Shown one piece after another: positions 45,021 to 55,199 of a DNA stretch of 64,000 nucleotides. Position 1 is the first letter of the stretch, and the number at the start of each line of letters is the position of its first letter. The stretch spans positions 1,836,098-1,900,097 of the forward strand of contig PTEU01000001.1 in NCBI GenBank assembly GCA_004359425.1, written 5' to 3'. A program made the translations under genes and the position numbers. The notes beneath the pieces are model-generated. The model saw nothing but the letters and a program-made list of their open reading frames with translations. It was not told where the DNA came from and did not search any database. Source of the DNA: Ideonella sp. MAG2 (lineage in GTDB: Bacteria; Pseudomonadota; Gammaproteobacteria; Burkholderiales; Burkholderiaceae_C).

Positions 45021-46720
45021 TGATGCACCTGATGTGCGGGCGAAGCCCACAGCAGATAAGCAGCTTGCAGCACTCGGTCACGCGCCCAGGCCGGGTTTCG
45101 CTTCGGGTCGGCCGCAATGCTGTCCACGGCGCGCAGCACCTCGGCGCGGGCGGCCGTGCTCAGGCGCGCGCCGCAGCACAAAGCCGCAAGTCGGTCCACC
45201 AACACCGTGCTTTGGCCAGCGTCGGCTTCAAACACCGTGGTGTTGACGCGTGTGCCCGTCGCACCGGGCACCGTGCTGTCTGGCAAGCTGCCATTCCAGA
45301 ATAACAAAAAGGTCAAGTAGTTCAGGCGCTGGATGCCCGTGCTGGCGTTGTGAATGCCAAATGCCGGGCCGCTCAAGCGGGTGCCGGGCACGGCGAAATC
45401 GGGTGGATAAAAATTGAACACCGAAGGCGCGCGGAACACATGCTGCTGCAGGGCCTCGCCCCACCCGCCGCCGAGATCATTGCCGTCGGTCTGCCCATTC
45501 AAGGCACGGATCACGCCCGCAAGGTAGAGCGCAGGCTCACGCAGCTTGCCGCCTTGCGCCGTGGCCGGTGCATCGCCCCGCGCTTCGGCGTCCAGCAGGG
45601 TTGCGGCAACGGTGGCGGCCAAGTCGCCCCGCTGGCCACTGCCAAAGCTCTGCCCCTGGGTGCTGAAGCTGCCACTGGCAAACGCCTGGGCCACCCGTTG
45701 AACATAGGCCGGGCTGGGGTTGCTACTGACCAGATGAGAGATCATCTGCCGCCCCAAAAACGGCGGCATGTTCGGGTGCTGCATAAGGCTGTCCAGCACC
45801 TTGTCCAGTGCCTGGCTGGCCGTGCTGCCTGTGGGCACCGTCACGCCAGACAAAAGCGCTCGCTCACTTTGGTCATGCATGCTGGGCAGCGGCACCATGT
45901 CACCACCAAAGTAGCGGCAGTTGCTGCCCTTGGGGTAGCAGGTCTTGCCGGTCTGCCCGCCCACCGGATAGGTCCAGCCGGTGAGGGCATAGGCATAGGC
46001 GCGAACCTGCTCGTTGCTGTAGCTGGCTTTGCAGGTGCCGCCTTTGAGGCTGCCATCCTGGTTTAGGTCGCAGGTGCCAATGCTGAAGAGTTGCAGCAAC
46101 TCGCGGCCAAAGTTCTCGTTGGGTGCGGCTTTGTCGTTATTGACGTTGTTGAGAAACTCGCCCATCACGGGCGACAACGCCACTTTGCGAAGCACCTCGC
46201 GGTAGTTGCCGAAAGCCTGTTCCAGCAGCGTGTTGTGGTAGAGGCGAAAGCCGTAAGTGCCGCTGACCTCCTGGTTGTTGACCACCAGGATCTGCTGCAA
46301 GGCCAAGGCCACACGCTGGCGGAGTTGATCGGGCTGGGTGGTGGCATTGCGGTAAAAGTCCCAGACCAAGGGTTGGGTCGAGTACCAGTCGCGCCAGCAA
46401 TTGGGGCCAGCATAGGCAGGCAGGCTGCAAAATTCTTTGCCCGAGGTGTCGCGGTGAATCGCATCCCCCAAGCCCAGGCTGTAGCGCGAGCCGCTGCTGG
46501 CCAACTGGGCTTTGACCCAGGCCACGGCACTTTGCTGGCTCATGCTGGTCAACAAGCTCTCTGTGGGGCCAAACGTGGCCTGCTCCGCCAAACGCAATGC
46601 CTCTGCTCGGCTCATGGCCACTGGCGGTGCCGGTGGAGCAGGCGCGGACTCCCCACCTCCTCCACCGCCACAGCCCACCAAGCCGAGCACCATCACCCAC
46701 ACACCACCGCTCCACCTCAC
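45017..46720 (-). CDS. DUF1800 lipoprotein
   Basis: About 567 aa. A short signal with the lipobox L-V-G-C is followed by a Gly/Pro linker and the DUF1800 domain: [39 protein letters not shown]. The start is uncertain: a GTG at 46720 has GGGGGAAG just upstream, and a TTG at 46741 lies further out. Coupled to DUF1501. Envelope location; function unknown. Confidence 0.85.
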   Translation of the reverse strand: MRWSGGVWVMVLGLVGCGGGGGGESAPAPPAPPVAMSRAEALRLAEQATFGPTESLLTSMSQQSAVAWVKAQLASSGSRYSLGLGDAIHRDTSGKEFCSLPAYAGPNCWRDWYSTQPLVWDFYRNATTQPDQLRQRVALALQQILVVNNQEVSGTYGFRLYHNTLLEQAFGNYREVLRKVALSPVMGEFLNNVNNDKAAPNENFGRELLQLFSIGTCDLNQDGSLKGGTCKASYSNEQVRAYAYALTGWTYPVGGQTGKTCYPKGSNCRYFGGDMVPLPSMHDQSERALLSGVTVPTGSTASQALDKVLDSLMQHPNMPPFLGRQMISHLVSSNPSPAYVQRVAQAFASGSFSTQGQSFGSGQRGDLAATVAATLLDAEARGDAPATAQGGKLREPALYLAGVIRALNGQTDGNDLGGGWGEALQQHVFRAPSVFNFYPPDFAVPGTRLSGPAFGIHNASTGIQRLNYLTFLLFWNGSLPDSTVPGATGTRVNTTVFEADAGQSTVLVDRLAALCCGARLSTAARAEVLRAVDSIAADPKRNPAWARDRVLQAAYLLWASPAHQVHQ

Positions 46721-46834
46721 ACGCTTCCCCCAAAATGTCAACAGGCCCTACAGCGTACGCGAGAACGGTCTTCACAATGGCACTGCGGGGGCAAATGAGG
46801 TAACGGGCTGTGAGCCCTGTGGTTCAATCAGGCC

Positions 46835-48106
46835 ATGCAACCCAACACCTTCGCGCCGGGCCTCAAAGGCTATCCCTGGGCCGCACCTGCCTTGGACCGC
46901 AGGCAGATCAGCGCCCAAGGCTGGAATGTGCTGGCCGGCCACCTGCCTCTACCCCTGGCGGTATTGCACCGCCAGGCTTTGCACCACAACCTGGGCTGGA
47001 TGCAGCGGCACGTCGATGAGGCAGGCATCGCCTTGGCACCGCATGGCAAGACCACCTTGTCGCCCGAGCTGTTTGCGGCCCAACTGCAGGCTGGGGCCTG
47101 GGGCATCACCTTCGCCTCCGTTCACCAACTGGTATTGGGTGTGCAGCAGGGTGTTCAGCGGGCCTTGATCGCCAACCAAGTGCTGCAAGCCGCCGACTTG
47201 CTGCAATTGCACAAGCTGCGCACCACCCAAGCTGGCTTGCGAGCACCGTTTCTGCTGGACTCCATGGCGCAACTCAGCGCAATTGAAGCCACGGCCGCCG
47301 CCCACCACCTGGCCCAGCCGTTTGAGGTACTGCTGGAATGGGGTCTTGCCCAGGGCCGCACCGGCTGCCGCACCGAGCCTGAGGCGCTGGCCTTGGCGCG
47401 TGCGGCCAAAGCCAGCCCGGCGGTTCGTCTGGTCGGCCTCTCCACCTATGAAGGCCTGTGGGGCAGTGGAGACTCCGCCGCCGACCAAGCCCTGGTTCAA
47501 GGCTTGACCCAGGCCGTCCACCGCTTGGCGCTGCAGTGCGATGCCGAAGGCTTGTTCGAAGGTGCCGAAGTCATCATCAGCGCCGGAGGCTCCGCCCTGT
47601 TCGACCAAGTCTCTGGGGCGCTCCGGCCCACACTCAGTCGCCCCGTGCTCGGCCTGCTGCGTTCAGGCTGCTACCTCACGCATGACGACGGCCACTACCA
47701 GCGCCTGGTGCATGTGGCCAACCGCCGCATGGGCTGCGCCGATGGAGATGGCCTGCGCGCCGCGCTGCGCATCTGGACCCTGGTGCAATCCTGCCCCGAG
47801 CCCGGCCTCGTGATCCTGAATGCAGGCAAGCGCGACGCCTCCACCGACATGGGCCTGCCCACGCCCGTCGCCTGGGCACCCGCCGGTGCGCGCATGGCCC
47901 AAACCGCCCCCGCTGGCTGGAGCCTGAGCGCCATGAACGACCAACACGCTTATCTGCGCTTAGCCGACGGTGCGCCCGCGCTGAAGGTCGGCGACAGGGT
48001 TGCCCTGGGCATCTCCCACCCCTGCACCACCTTTGACAAATGGCGCTGGATGCCGGTAGTGGATGAGGCGCTGAATGTGGTGGATGCGATCAGCACCTTG
48101 TTCTAA
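46835..48106 (+). CDS. PLP-dependent DSD1-type enzyme (D-threonine aldolase / D-serine dehydratase-like)
   Basis: A 423-aa fold-type III PLP enzyme. The PLP Lys72 is in A-P-H-G-K-T-T. The C-terminal H-P-C-T-T-F-D-K-W holds the zinc-ligand His and Cys of the DSD1 group. L-N-A-G-K-R-D-A-S precedes it. Substrates in this family are D-hydroxy amino acids; which one is not readable. The stop overlaps the end of the convergent next gene by four bases. Confidence 0.87.
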   Translation: MQPNTFAPGLKGYPWAAPALDRRQISAQGWNVLAGHLPLPLAVLHRQALHHNLGWMQRHVDEAGIALAPHGKTTLSPELFAAQLQAGAWGITFASVHQLVLGVQQGVQRALIANQVLQAADLLQLHKLRTTQAGLRAPFLLDSMAQLSAIEATAAAHHLAQPFEVLLEWGLAQGRTGCRTEPEALALARAAKASPAVRLVGLSTYEGLWGSGDSAADQALVQGLTQAVHRLALQCDAEGLFEGAEVIISAGGSALFDQVSGALRPTLSRPVLGLLRSGCYLTHDDGHYQRLVHVANRRMGCADGDGLRAALRIWTLVQSCPEPGLVILNAGKRDASTDMGLPTPVAWAPAGARMAQTAPAGWSLSAMNDQHAYLRLADGAPALKVGDRVALGISHPCTTFDKWRWMPVVDEALNVVDAISTLF

Positions 48107-49401
48107 GGCGCAGAGGCCGGTGCCTGCCAGGGCCGGGGCTGGAAGGGTGGCAACTCTTGTGCCCACTGTGCCCAAGATTTGCCTGACCGTTTAACGCCGT
48201 GGGCCAGGGCCCCCAGCTCACCTTGGCTGGCCAGCAGGACCGTGTGGTCGCGCAGGCCCGACAGCCCAGTGCAGGAATCCGGGACTTGCCCGTCGACCCC
48301 ATTCGGCATCCAAGCAGGGAGAGCTACCACACTCGCCGCGAGCTCCAAGTGACGCTGCTGCAGCCGCTGTAGCCCCCAACCATGCCATTCCCCCAGGCGC
48401 AGGGCCACACGAGCAGCCAGCATTGTGCTGGGCGGGCGATCCATGGCCTCGGCAATTGCCAAACAACGATGTTGGCGCAAGGAACCGGGTGCGGCTTTGT
48501 CGGGGCGACAGGCGTTCGTCAAACCCTGCAGGCCCGCCATGACTTGGGTCGCCCAGAACCCGAAACCGAAGGCCAATGCATCTGCCCGCTGCTCGGGCGA
48601 CCATTTCGGCGGCACATGCGCCAGCATGGCCGCCGGCAGGCGATCCAGCGGCGTGATCTGGGGCGGATGCTGTACCGCTCGCTCCAGCCAAAGGTCTCGG
48701 GAGGCTTCATCTTGGGCCGACGCCAAGCCTTGCAAGGCTAGACCAAACCGATCCAAGCTGCTCATGGGCCAGGCCCGCTCGGGCGTGAGGCTGGCGCACA
48801 CCGCAGGTACAGGCAAGGGTTTATGCACTGTCATCATCGCCCAGCCCTCACACAAATGCAGCAGGCCATACATCGCCGTGGAAGAGTGTTGCTGCAAGGC
48901 CTCCTGGGTCAAGGTCTCGTGTTGGCGCAACAGCACCAGGCCCATCATGCGCAGCTCCGCATCAGAGCTGGCCGTCAGCCGCTCCGCAGTGAGCCGCAAG
49001 CGCTGTTGCGCCAGTGCCTGGGCCTCTGCGCCCCACGGTGCCTCCCCCGCGCTCGCCCTGCTGTGGGCCGCTGGGCGTGAGAGATCTTGCGGCGTGCACA
49101 CCGGCTGGCGCGCGAGCTGTTGCAGCCACAGCGGCACCCCAATGGGCAATTCGACCTGGGCTAAAGCCGATGCGGCGATGACGGGGCCAGAGGCTGGCAC
49201 CGCCACAGCCATCGCAGATGCAGCCACCAAAGGCTTTGCCAATGACGCTGCAGAGGCTTGCGCCAACGCGCCCTGCTCGGCCGTGTCAGCCGCGTCGCCA
49301 CCGCCGCTGCGGCCCCAGGACAAGACCAGCACCAACACCCCCAAGAGGGCGCTCAGCAGCAAGAGCGCAACGCGTTGACGGGATCGGAACAAGTGATTCA
49401 T
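48103..49401 (-). CDS. Membrane-anchored protein of unknown function
   Basis: A 432-aa protein with an N-terminal membrane helix (V-A-L-L-L-L-S-A-L-L-G-V-L-V-L-V-L) followed by an Ala-rich linker and a mainly helical domain containing several Cys. No family is recognised. The ATG at 49401 gives M-N-H-L-F-R-S-R before the helix; the frame extends to 49425. Most of the chain should be periplasmic. It lies between the DSD1 gene and the AlgR-like gene. Confidence 0.65.
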   Translation of the reverse strand: MNHLFRSRQRVALLLLSALLGVLVLVLSWGRSGGGDAADTAEQGALAQASAASLAKPLVAASAMAVAVPASGPVIAASALAQVELPIGVPLWLQQLARQPVCTPQDLSRPAAHSRASAGEAPWGAEAQALAQQRLRLTAERLTASSDAELRMMGLVLLRQHETLTQEALQQHSSTAMYGLLHLCEGWAMMTVHKPLPVPAVCASLTPERAWPMSSLDRFGLALQGLASAQDEASRDLWLERAVQHPPQITPLDRLPAAMLAHVPPKWSPEQRADALAFGFGFWATQVMAGLQGLTNACRPDKAAPGSLRQHRCLAIAEAMDRPPSTMLAARVALRLGEWHGWGLQRLQQRHLELAASVVALPAWMPNGVDGQVPDSCTGLSGLRDHTVLLASQGELGALAHGVKRSGKSWAQWAQELPPFQPRPWQAPASAP

Positions 49402-49497
49402 CGTACCTGGGTCATGAGGAGGCACAGGGCGCAGGACTCAAGGGCGCGGGCCTATGAGCAATGGTCTCTTTAGCCCAGAGCCACAGAGGCCATGCGT

Positions 49498-50304
49498 TCA
49501 TGCCTCTCCCACCAAGGCCTCCCGCACCGCCGTCAACTGCCGCCGTGACACGGGTAACCACTCGTCACTGGGGGCCAGATGGACGGCCCAGGTTTCGGCA
49601 CCTTCGCCGTCTTCGGCACCGGGCAGCACGCGCTTTTCGAGAGCGCGGATGGCGGCTTTGGCGACCACGGCGCTGCGGTGGATGCGCACCGCCGCATCAC
49701 CCAAGCGCTGTTCCAGATCCACCAAGGCGTCGTCCAGCACATAGGTGTGGGTCAGGGTGCGCAGGGTCACGTATTTCATCTCGGCCTTGAGTGACACCAG
49801 CTCCGAGACGGGTATGCGCAAGACACGGCCACGGTCGCTGACCACCAGCACTTTGTCGGGCTGCACCGCCGGGGGCTGGGGGGTCGGCAAGACATGGCCC
49901 AGGCGCTGCGCCACGCGCTGCAAGGCTTCTTGCAGGCGCTGGCGGCGCACGGGTTTGGTGAGGTAGTCGCAGGCGTTCAGCTCAAAGGCATCCAAGGCAT
50001 GTTCGGCATGGGCCGTGACAAACACCACGGCCGGTGCACTGGCACTGCCTTCACGCTGGGCCTGCTCCCGCAAGCGCCGGGCCACCTCCAGCCCATTCAG
50101 GCCCGGCATGTGGATGTCCAGCAGCAGCAGGTCGACGTTGGTGATGCTCAACACATGCAAGGCCTCGGGGGCACTCCCGGCCTCGCCCACCACCTCCAAG
50201 CCTGCCACGCCGCAGTCGGCCAAGAGGCTGCGCAAACGCATGCGGGCCAGGGGCTCGTCATCAACAATCAATACGCGCAGGCGCACAGGCTTGGGCTCAC
50301 TCAC
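49498..50304 (-). CDS. algR: LytTR response regulator (AlgR-like)
   Basis: A 268-aa regulator. The receiver domain starts V-L-I-V-D-D-E-P-L-A-R and has the phospho-acceptor in L-L-L-D-I-H-M-P-G; C-D-Y-L-T-K-P-V ends it. The C-terminal LytTR domain has Y-V-T-L-R-T and I-H-R-S-A-V-V. The start may be the GTG at 50304, chosen for a CGAGGA site, or an ATG at 50367 inside the kinase gene. Follows its kinase, and argH is divergent next to the kinase, an AlgZ/AlgR arrangement. Confidence 0.87.
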   Translation of the reverse strand: MSEPKPVRLRVLIVDDEPLARMRLRSLLADCGVAGLEVVGEAGSAPEALHVLSITNVDLLLLDIHMPGLNGLEVARRLREQAQREGSASAPAVVFVTAHAEHALDAFELNACDYLTKPVRRQRLQEALQRVAQRLGHVLPTPQPPAVQPDKVLVVSDRGRVLRIPVSELVSLKAEMKYVTLRTLTHTYVLDDALVDLEQRLGDAAVRIHRSAVVAKAAIRALEKRVLPGAEDGEGAETWAVHLAPSDEWLPVSRRQLTAVREALVGEA

Positions 50305-50323
50305 CGGCTCAGGTTCCTCGTGG

Positions 50324-51397
50324 TCAGGTTGCGGCAGGCACACTGAGGCTGACCCGCCAGCGGCCATCTTCGATCACGCCGCTGCGAAAGTCGGCGTCCA
50401 GATCATGCATCAAGCGCAGGCGCTCTTTGACGCTGGCCAAACCAATGCCATGGCCGGGTCGTGACGGATTCGTGGGCCGGGTGTTGGTGATGGAGATCAT
50501 CACCCTGTCCCGCCGACGCAGGGTGCGCACCTCGATCACGCCACCCTTGTCGCTGGGCTCCACGCCATGGCGAACGGCATTTTCAATCAAGGGTTGCAGG
50601 GTCAAGGGTGGCAGGCGGGCGGCGGAGGCTTGGGGGTCGAGCTGCCAGTCCACCTCCAGGCGGCTGCCAAAGCGCAGTTGCTCAATGGCGATGTAGCGCT
50701 GGGTCAGGCTGACCTCGGCCCCCAAGGTGGTGGCTTGGTCCAGCGCGCCCAAGGCGGCGCGGAACAGCTCGGCCAAATCCTCCAGCACTTCTTCCGCGCG
50801 CTGTGGGTCCAACTGCACCAGGGCAATGGCAGTGTTGAGGGTGTTGAACAAAAAGTGTGGCCGGATACGGGTTTGCAAGTCGGCCAAGCGTGCTGTGGCC
50901 ACCATGGGCAGGCGGGCACGCTCTCGCAGGCGTTCCACTTGGTAAATCGCCACCGCCATGCCCGCACCGGTGAGCGCCACGGCCAAGGGCTGGAGCGCTG
51001 TGGCCTGCCACAAGTCCAGCGCCTGGGTGAACAACAGGGCCAGCATGGCGCACAGCGCCCCGGTCGAGCCCACCACCAGCCATTGCAGCAGTGGGCTCCA
51101 GGCGGCCAACAAGTGGCGCGCCAAGCAGGCCAGCGCCAACCACATCAAGACGGCAGGGATGGCGACCAGCGCAGCCATGGGCAGCGACAGCAGCCAGGCT
51201 GCAACGCTGGGCTGCGCAAACAGCAGGCCGATATAGACGGTGGTCAGCACCAAGAGTAAAGCGCGAATCAGCGGGCCTGTGCCGCACCAGGGCAGCGGTG
51301 CGGCCCCTCGGCTAGAGCCCCGAGAAGAGACCGCTTGAAGGACCTGCTGGAGGTCGTCAAACAAAGTGCTGTGCTGGAAATCCCGAGGCTCGCGCAT
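50324..51397 (-). CDS. algZ: LytS/AlgZ-type sensor histidine kinase
   Basis: A 357-aa kinase with four hydrophobic helices (residues about 40-150) and a His_kinase domain: the phospho-acceptor H181 in R-P-H-F-L-F-N-T-L-N, then P-L-I-E-N-A-V-R-H-G and G-H-G-I-G-L. This is the AlgZ/YehU class that signals to LytTR regulators. The ATG at 51397 is preferred. It is divergent from argH and upstream of the AlgR-like gene. Confidence 0.87.
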   Translation of the reverse strand: MREPRDFQHSTLFDDLQQVLQAVSSRGSSRGAAPLPWCGTGPLIRALLLVLTTVYIGLLFAQPSVAAWLLSLPMAALVAIPAVLMWLALACLARHLLAAWSPLLQWLVVGSTGALCAMLALLFTQALDLWQATALQPLAVALTGAGMAVAIYQVERLRERARLPMVATARLADLQTRIRPHFLFNTLNTAIALVQLDPQRAEEVLEDLAELFRAALGALDQATTLGAEVSLTQRYIAIEQLRFGSRLEVDWQLDPQASAARLPPLTLQPLIENAVRHGVEPSDKGGVIEVRTLRRRDRVMISITNTRPTNPSRPGHGIGLASVKERLRLMHDLDADFRSGVIEDGRWRVSLSVPAAT

Positions 51398-51533
51398 GGT
51401 GGCATTCTCGACGCTGGCGTCATTGGGCGGCAAGACCAGCCACCTACAATGCCAACTTTCCCTCTAAAGCCGTTGGCTGGTGTGCGCTGCCCCCAAGATG
51501 CAGCGGGCCGCTCGGCTGCACCGCGTTGTCCCC

Positions 51534-52964
51534 ATGAGCACCAATCAACTCGATAAGAAGTCCCAGGCCTGGTCGGCCCTTTTTTCTGAACCCATGAGCG
51601 AGCTGGTCAAGCGCTACACCTCCAGCGTGTTCTTTGACAAGCGCCTATGGCAGGCCGACATCGAGGGCAGCCTGGCCCATGCCGACATGCTGGCGGCCCA
51701 GGGCATCATCGGCGCGCAAGACTTGGCCGACATCCAGCGCGGCATGGCGCAGATCCGCAGCGAGATCGAGTCGGGTGCGTTTGAGTGGAAGTTAGAGCTG
51801 GAAGACGTGCACCTCAACATCGAGGCGCGCCTGACCCAGTTGGTGGGCGACGCGGGCAAGCGCCTGCACACCGGCCGCAGCCGCAACGATCAGGTGGCCA
51901 CGGACGTGCGCCTGTGGCTGCGCAGCGAGATTGACCAGATCGCCCTGCTGCTGGCCGACATGCAACGCGCCCTGGTGGCCGTGGCAGCCCAGAACACCGA
52001 GACCGTGATGCCCGGCTTCACCCACATGCAGGTGGCTCAGCCGGTGAGCTTTGCCCACCATCTGCTGGCCTATGTGGAGATGTTTGCCCGCGATGCCGAG
52101 CGCCTGGCCGACCTGCGCAAGCGCGTCAACCGCCTGCCTTTGGGCTCGGCCGCGCTGGCCGGCACCAGCTACCCGCTAGACCGCGAGCGGGTAGCGCGCA
52201 CCCTGGGCTTTGAAGCCGTGAGCCAAAACAGCTTGGACGCGGTGAGCGACCGCGACTTCGCGATCGAGTTCACCAGCTTCAGCACCTTGGTGATGATCCA
52301 CGTCTCGCGCCTGGCCGAAGAGATCGTGATCTGGATGAGCCAGAACTTTGGCTTCATCAACCTGAGCGACCGCTACTGCACCGGCTCGTCCATCATGCCG
52401 CAAAAGCGCAACCCCGATGTGGCCGAACTGGCCCGTGGCAAGAGTGGCCGCGTGGTGGGCCACTTGATGGGCCTGATCACCCTGATGAAGGGTCAGCCCC
52501 TGGCCTATAACAAGGACAACCAAGAAGACAAAGAGCCGCTGTTCGACACCGTGGACACGGTGAAGGACACGCTGCGCATCATGGCCGAGATGATCGGCGG
52601 TGAAGTGGCGGCCGATGGCTCACGCAGCGGTGGCCTGACGGTGAAGGCTGAGGCCATGGAGGCGGCCGCGCTGCGGGGCTATGCCACGGCCACTGATCTG
52701 GCCGACTACTTGGTGAAAAAGGGCCTGCCCTTCCGCGACGCGCACGAGGTGGTAGCCCATGCGGTGAAGGAAGGCTTGAAGCTGGGGGTCGACTTATCCG
52801 ACCTGCCGCTGGCCACTTTGCAGGGCTTTGACGCCCGCATCGAGCAAGACGTGTTTGAGGTGCTGTCGCTGCGCGGCTCGCTCAATGCCCGCAATGTGCT
52901 GGGGGGCACCGCACCGGCCCAAGCCCAAGCGCAGATTGAGCGGCATCTGAAGCGCTTGGCTTGA
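51534..52964 (+). CDS. argH: Argininosuccinate lyase
   Basis: A 476-aa enzyme that releases arginine and fumarate in the last step of arginine synthesis. It has W-x-A-R-F-like start residues replaced by S-A-L-F-S-E-P-M, then [18 protein letters not shown], and the catalytic loop G284[10 protein letters not shown]. The ATG at 51534 is chosen over an upstream one at 51480. A strong terminator follows. Confidence 0.95.
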   Translation: MSTNQLDKKSQAWSALFSEPMSELVKRYTSSVFFDKRLWQADIEGSLAHADMLAAQGIIGAQDLADIQRGMAQIRSEIESGAFEWKLELEDVHLNIEARLTQLVGDAGKRLHTGRSRNDQVATDVRLWLRSEIDQIALLLADMQRALVAVAAQNTETVMPGFTHMQVAQPVSFAHHLLAYVEMFARDAERLADLRKRVNRLPLGSAALAGTSYPLDRERVARTLGFEAVSQNSLDAVSDRDFAIEFTSFSTLVMIHVSRLAEEIVIWMSQNFGFINLSDRYCTGSSIMPQKRNPDVAELARGKSGRVVGHLMGLITLMKGQPLAYNKDNQEDKEPLFDTVDTVKDTLRIMAEMIGGEVAADGSRSGGLTVKAEAMEAAALRGYATATDLADYLVKKGLPFRDAHEVVAHAVKEGLKLGVDLSDLPLATLQGFDARIEQDVFEVLSLRGSLNARNVLGGTAPAQAQAQIERHLKRLA

Positions 52965-52983
52965 GCACGCCCTAACCAAAAGG

Positions 52984-53014
52984 AAAAAGGGCGCTCATCG
53001 TGAGCGCCCTTTTT
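52984..53014. terminator. Bidirectional terminator between argH and DUF5666 gene
   Basis: AAAAAGGGCGCTCA at 52984-52997 pairs with TGAGCGCCCTTTTT after the three-base loop TCG. T runs exist on both strands, so it can serve both convergent genes. Confidence 0.9.
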
Positions 53015-53046
53015 CCCCTCCGCCTTGCAGCGGAAGCGGGATTGGC

Positions 53047-54270
53047 TCAATCGTCGAACTTGATTTCGCTGGCGTTCACCACCGTGCCGTCGCTAGAGAT
53101 GCGGCCCTTGACCTCGACCTTGGCGCCCACCTTCAGGTCGGCCGCCGTGCCATCCTTGAAACTGGCCTGGGCGTAGTTGACCTTTTGCAAGCCGGCCTTC
53201 ACCACAAAGGTCTTGGCCGCGGTGTCCACGCTCTGCACGGTGCTCTTGATTTCGTACTCTTTGCTGGAGTCATCACCGCCGCCGTCGTCGTCGTCGCCGC
53301 CTGGAGACTCGCGCTTCTTGACTTCGACTTTGCTGGCCACCAAGACACCGCCGCTCATCTTGCCTTCAGCCTCAATGCGCACACCGGCCGCCAAGGTGGC
53401 ACCAGAGGGGCTGATCACGGCAGAGCTGCCATTGACGGTGATGCCATTGACACTGAAATTGGCGTTACTGCTGTAGCTGGCAATCACGCCTTCGACGTCG
53501 ACCTCCACCCCATCACCGAGCTTGGGCCGGCTGGTGTCGCTGGCTGACACCACCCAGTAGCCATTGCCATCCTTGCTGGTGCCCACTTTGACACGAATCA
53601 GCACGCCATCTGCCAAGCCCGTGGGTGCCGCACCAGCGGCATAGGTGAAGGTGGCTGTGCCAATGCGGAAGGTGCGCTGCGCGGTGTTGTTGGCGCTGAC
53701 CACTCCACGTACGGTGTAGCTCGACGCCATGCTCTTGGGTTCAATACGGCTGGCGGTGTAGGCACCCGTGGTGGGGTCATACACCGCGTAAACCTCGACC
53801 ACGGACCCGACCGTGATGGCACTGTGGCCACCCACCAAGCGGTCGTCAAACACGGTGGAGGTGGTGACCTTGACCGCCTGGCCCAGCACGGTCAGCTCAC
53901 CCGTGGCGACTGCCGTGGCGCTGACGGGCCCCAGCAACTCACTGGACACCACCACACTGTTGGCCACACCCGTGCCAAGCGTGCGGTCGAGGTTTTTGCC
54001 GTCAATGGTGACCACCATGCCCAGGCGCAAGTCACTACTGTTGTTGCGGCCAGTGTCATCGTCAAAACGCACCGTGGCCACACTGTCGTCGTAGCGGACG
54101 CCCCCCACAATGATGGAACCAAAGCCACTGATGGGTCCATTGGCGTAGGCCGGGGGTTCGGCACCCGTACCCCCACCTTCCACCCCACCACCGCCACAAG
54201 CCGCCACCAAGCAGGCCCCAACACCCATCAGAGCAAGTGGCCAGGCGCGACCTCGCAGGCGATTCATCAT
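53047..54270 (-). CDS. DUF5666 repeat lipoprotein (first copy)
   Basis: A 407-aa lipoprotein: signal peptide then lipobox V-A-A-C with a Gly run. The start of the mature part is G-P-I-S-G-F-G-S-I-I-V-G-G-V-R-Y-D-D-S, followed by four or five OB-like DUF5666 units (each with L-R-L-G-M-V-V or L-K-V-G-A-K-V-E-V-K-G). An Asp/Gly-rich linker lies near residue 325. Likely outer-membrane or periplasmic; function unknown. Its ATG overlaps the DUF6502 stop. A paralog is at 55200-56411. Confidence 0.87.
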   Translation of the reverse strand: MMNRLRGRAWPLALMGVGACLVAACGGGGVEGGGTGAEPPAYANGPISGFGSIIVGGVRYDDSVATVRFDDDTGRNNSSDLRLGMVVTIDGKNLDRTLGTGVANSVVVSSELLGPVSATAVATGELTVLGQAVKVTTSTVFDDRLVGGHSAITVGSVVEVYAVYDPTTGAYTASRIEPKSMASSYTVRGVVSANNTAQRTFRIGTATFTYAAGAAPTGLADGVLIRVKVGTSKDGNGYWVVSASDTSRPKLGDGVEVDVEGVIASYSSNANFSVNGITVNGSSAVISPSGATLAAGVRIEAEGKMSGGVLVASKVEVKKRESPGGDDDDGGGDDSSKEYEIKSTVQSVDTAAKTFVVKAGLQKVNYAQASFKDGTAADLKVGAKVEVKGRISSDGTVVNASEIKFDD

Positions 54271-55121
54271 TGGGACTCCTGAGTTTTTTGGTCTGACCCT
54301 GAGGGGTTCGGGCCATCGTACAAATAGATGCCCAGGCGCACGCGCCTGGTGGGCTCGGCGTCATCCGACGCATCGATCTTGCCCTGCAATAGCGGGATCC
54401 ATTCCCGCGAGACTTGACGCCACATTGCTCGCGCCAAGTTTTGGAGCTCAGGCAAGGCCGCAGCAGGCACGCCTGTCGCGTGCAGCGATTGCTCCAGATG
54501 CTTGGGGCGCTGACCACTCACGTTGTCCACTGCGGCTTGCAGGTGATCGCCCACGTTGTAGCCCAGGTAGCCGAGCATTTTTTGCTCATCATCATCGGGC
54601 ACAAAGTCGCATCGCAGCAACTCCACACTGTCATCGGCCTCGTGGCAGCGCACCAGGCCCAGCCTCAGCAAGTCGTCCAAGATGCTCCGGGGATGGACAT
54701 CCTTGGTGACGCTTTGAGCCAAAGCCTCGAACGATCCCGCTGAGCCCTGCCGGGGCCGTCGGGCACCGCCTGCCTGAGCATCCACTTGGCTGACCCATCT
54801 GAAGAAGGCTTCCAGCGCTGGTGATCGTCGTTGCACAGCGGGCCCGGCACCCGGGGACATCAGCCGTGTCACCTCACGTCGGTTCAAGCCGGTGGTGGTG
54901 GCAATTTTGCTGACCAAGCGATGAGGCAAGGCATCCGGCCGAGCCCGCATCGCAGCGGCGCGGGCTTCTTGCACAAACGCCGCCCGCAGGGCTTCTTCCA
55001 CAGCGGCATAGTGCAGCCCCTTGTTCACCGCCAACTGCGCCAGGGGAAACAGCAGCGCTCGAATCGCCTCCAACAGGGCTTCTTGGTCAGCGGGCGCGGA
55101 GATGTCGGGAGGATGGCTCAT
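54267..55121 (-). CDS. DUF6502 family protein
   Basis: A 284-aa soluble protein. The N-terminal part has L-A-Q-L-A-V-N-K-G-L-H-Y-A-A-V-E-E-A-L-R and a helix-turn-helix-like T-T-G-L-N-R-R-E-V-T-R-L-M, which fits DUF6502 and suggests DNA binding. The C-terminal part is helical with V-S-R-E-W-I-P-L-L-Q-G. Encoded directly before, and overlapping, the first DUF5666 gene, so it may regulate the two lipoproteins; that is inference. Confidence 0.8.
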   Translation of the reverse strand: MSHPPDISAPADQEALLEAIRALLFPLAQLAVNKGLHYAAVEEALRAAFVQEARAAAMRARPDALPHRLVSKIATTTGLNRREVTRLMSPGAGPAVQRRSPALEAFFRWVSQVDAQAGGARRPRQGSAGSFEALAQSVTKDVHPRSILDDLLRLGLVRCHEADDSVELLRCDFVPDDDEQKMLGYLGYNVGDHLQAAVDNVSGQRPKHLEQSLHATGVPAAALPELQNLARAMWRQVSREWIPLLQGKIDASDDAEPTRRVRLGIYLYDGPNPSGSDQKTQESQ

Positions 55122-55199
55122 GGTGATGGAGCGAATCTTACGTTGACCACGGCCAAATGTGCGATTCGCCCATCAAACAATCCCGCTGCGCCGTGTGGA

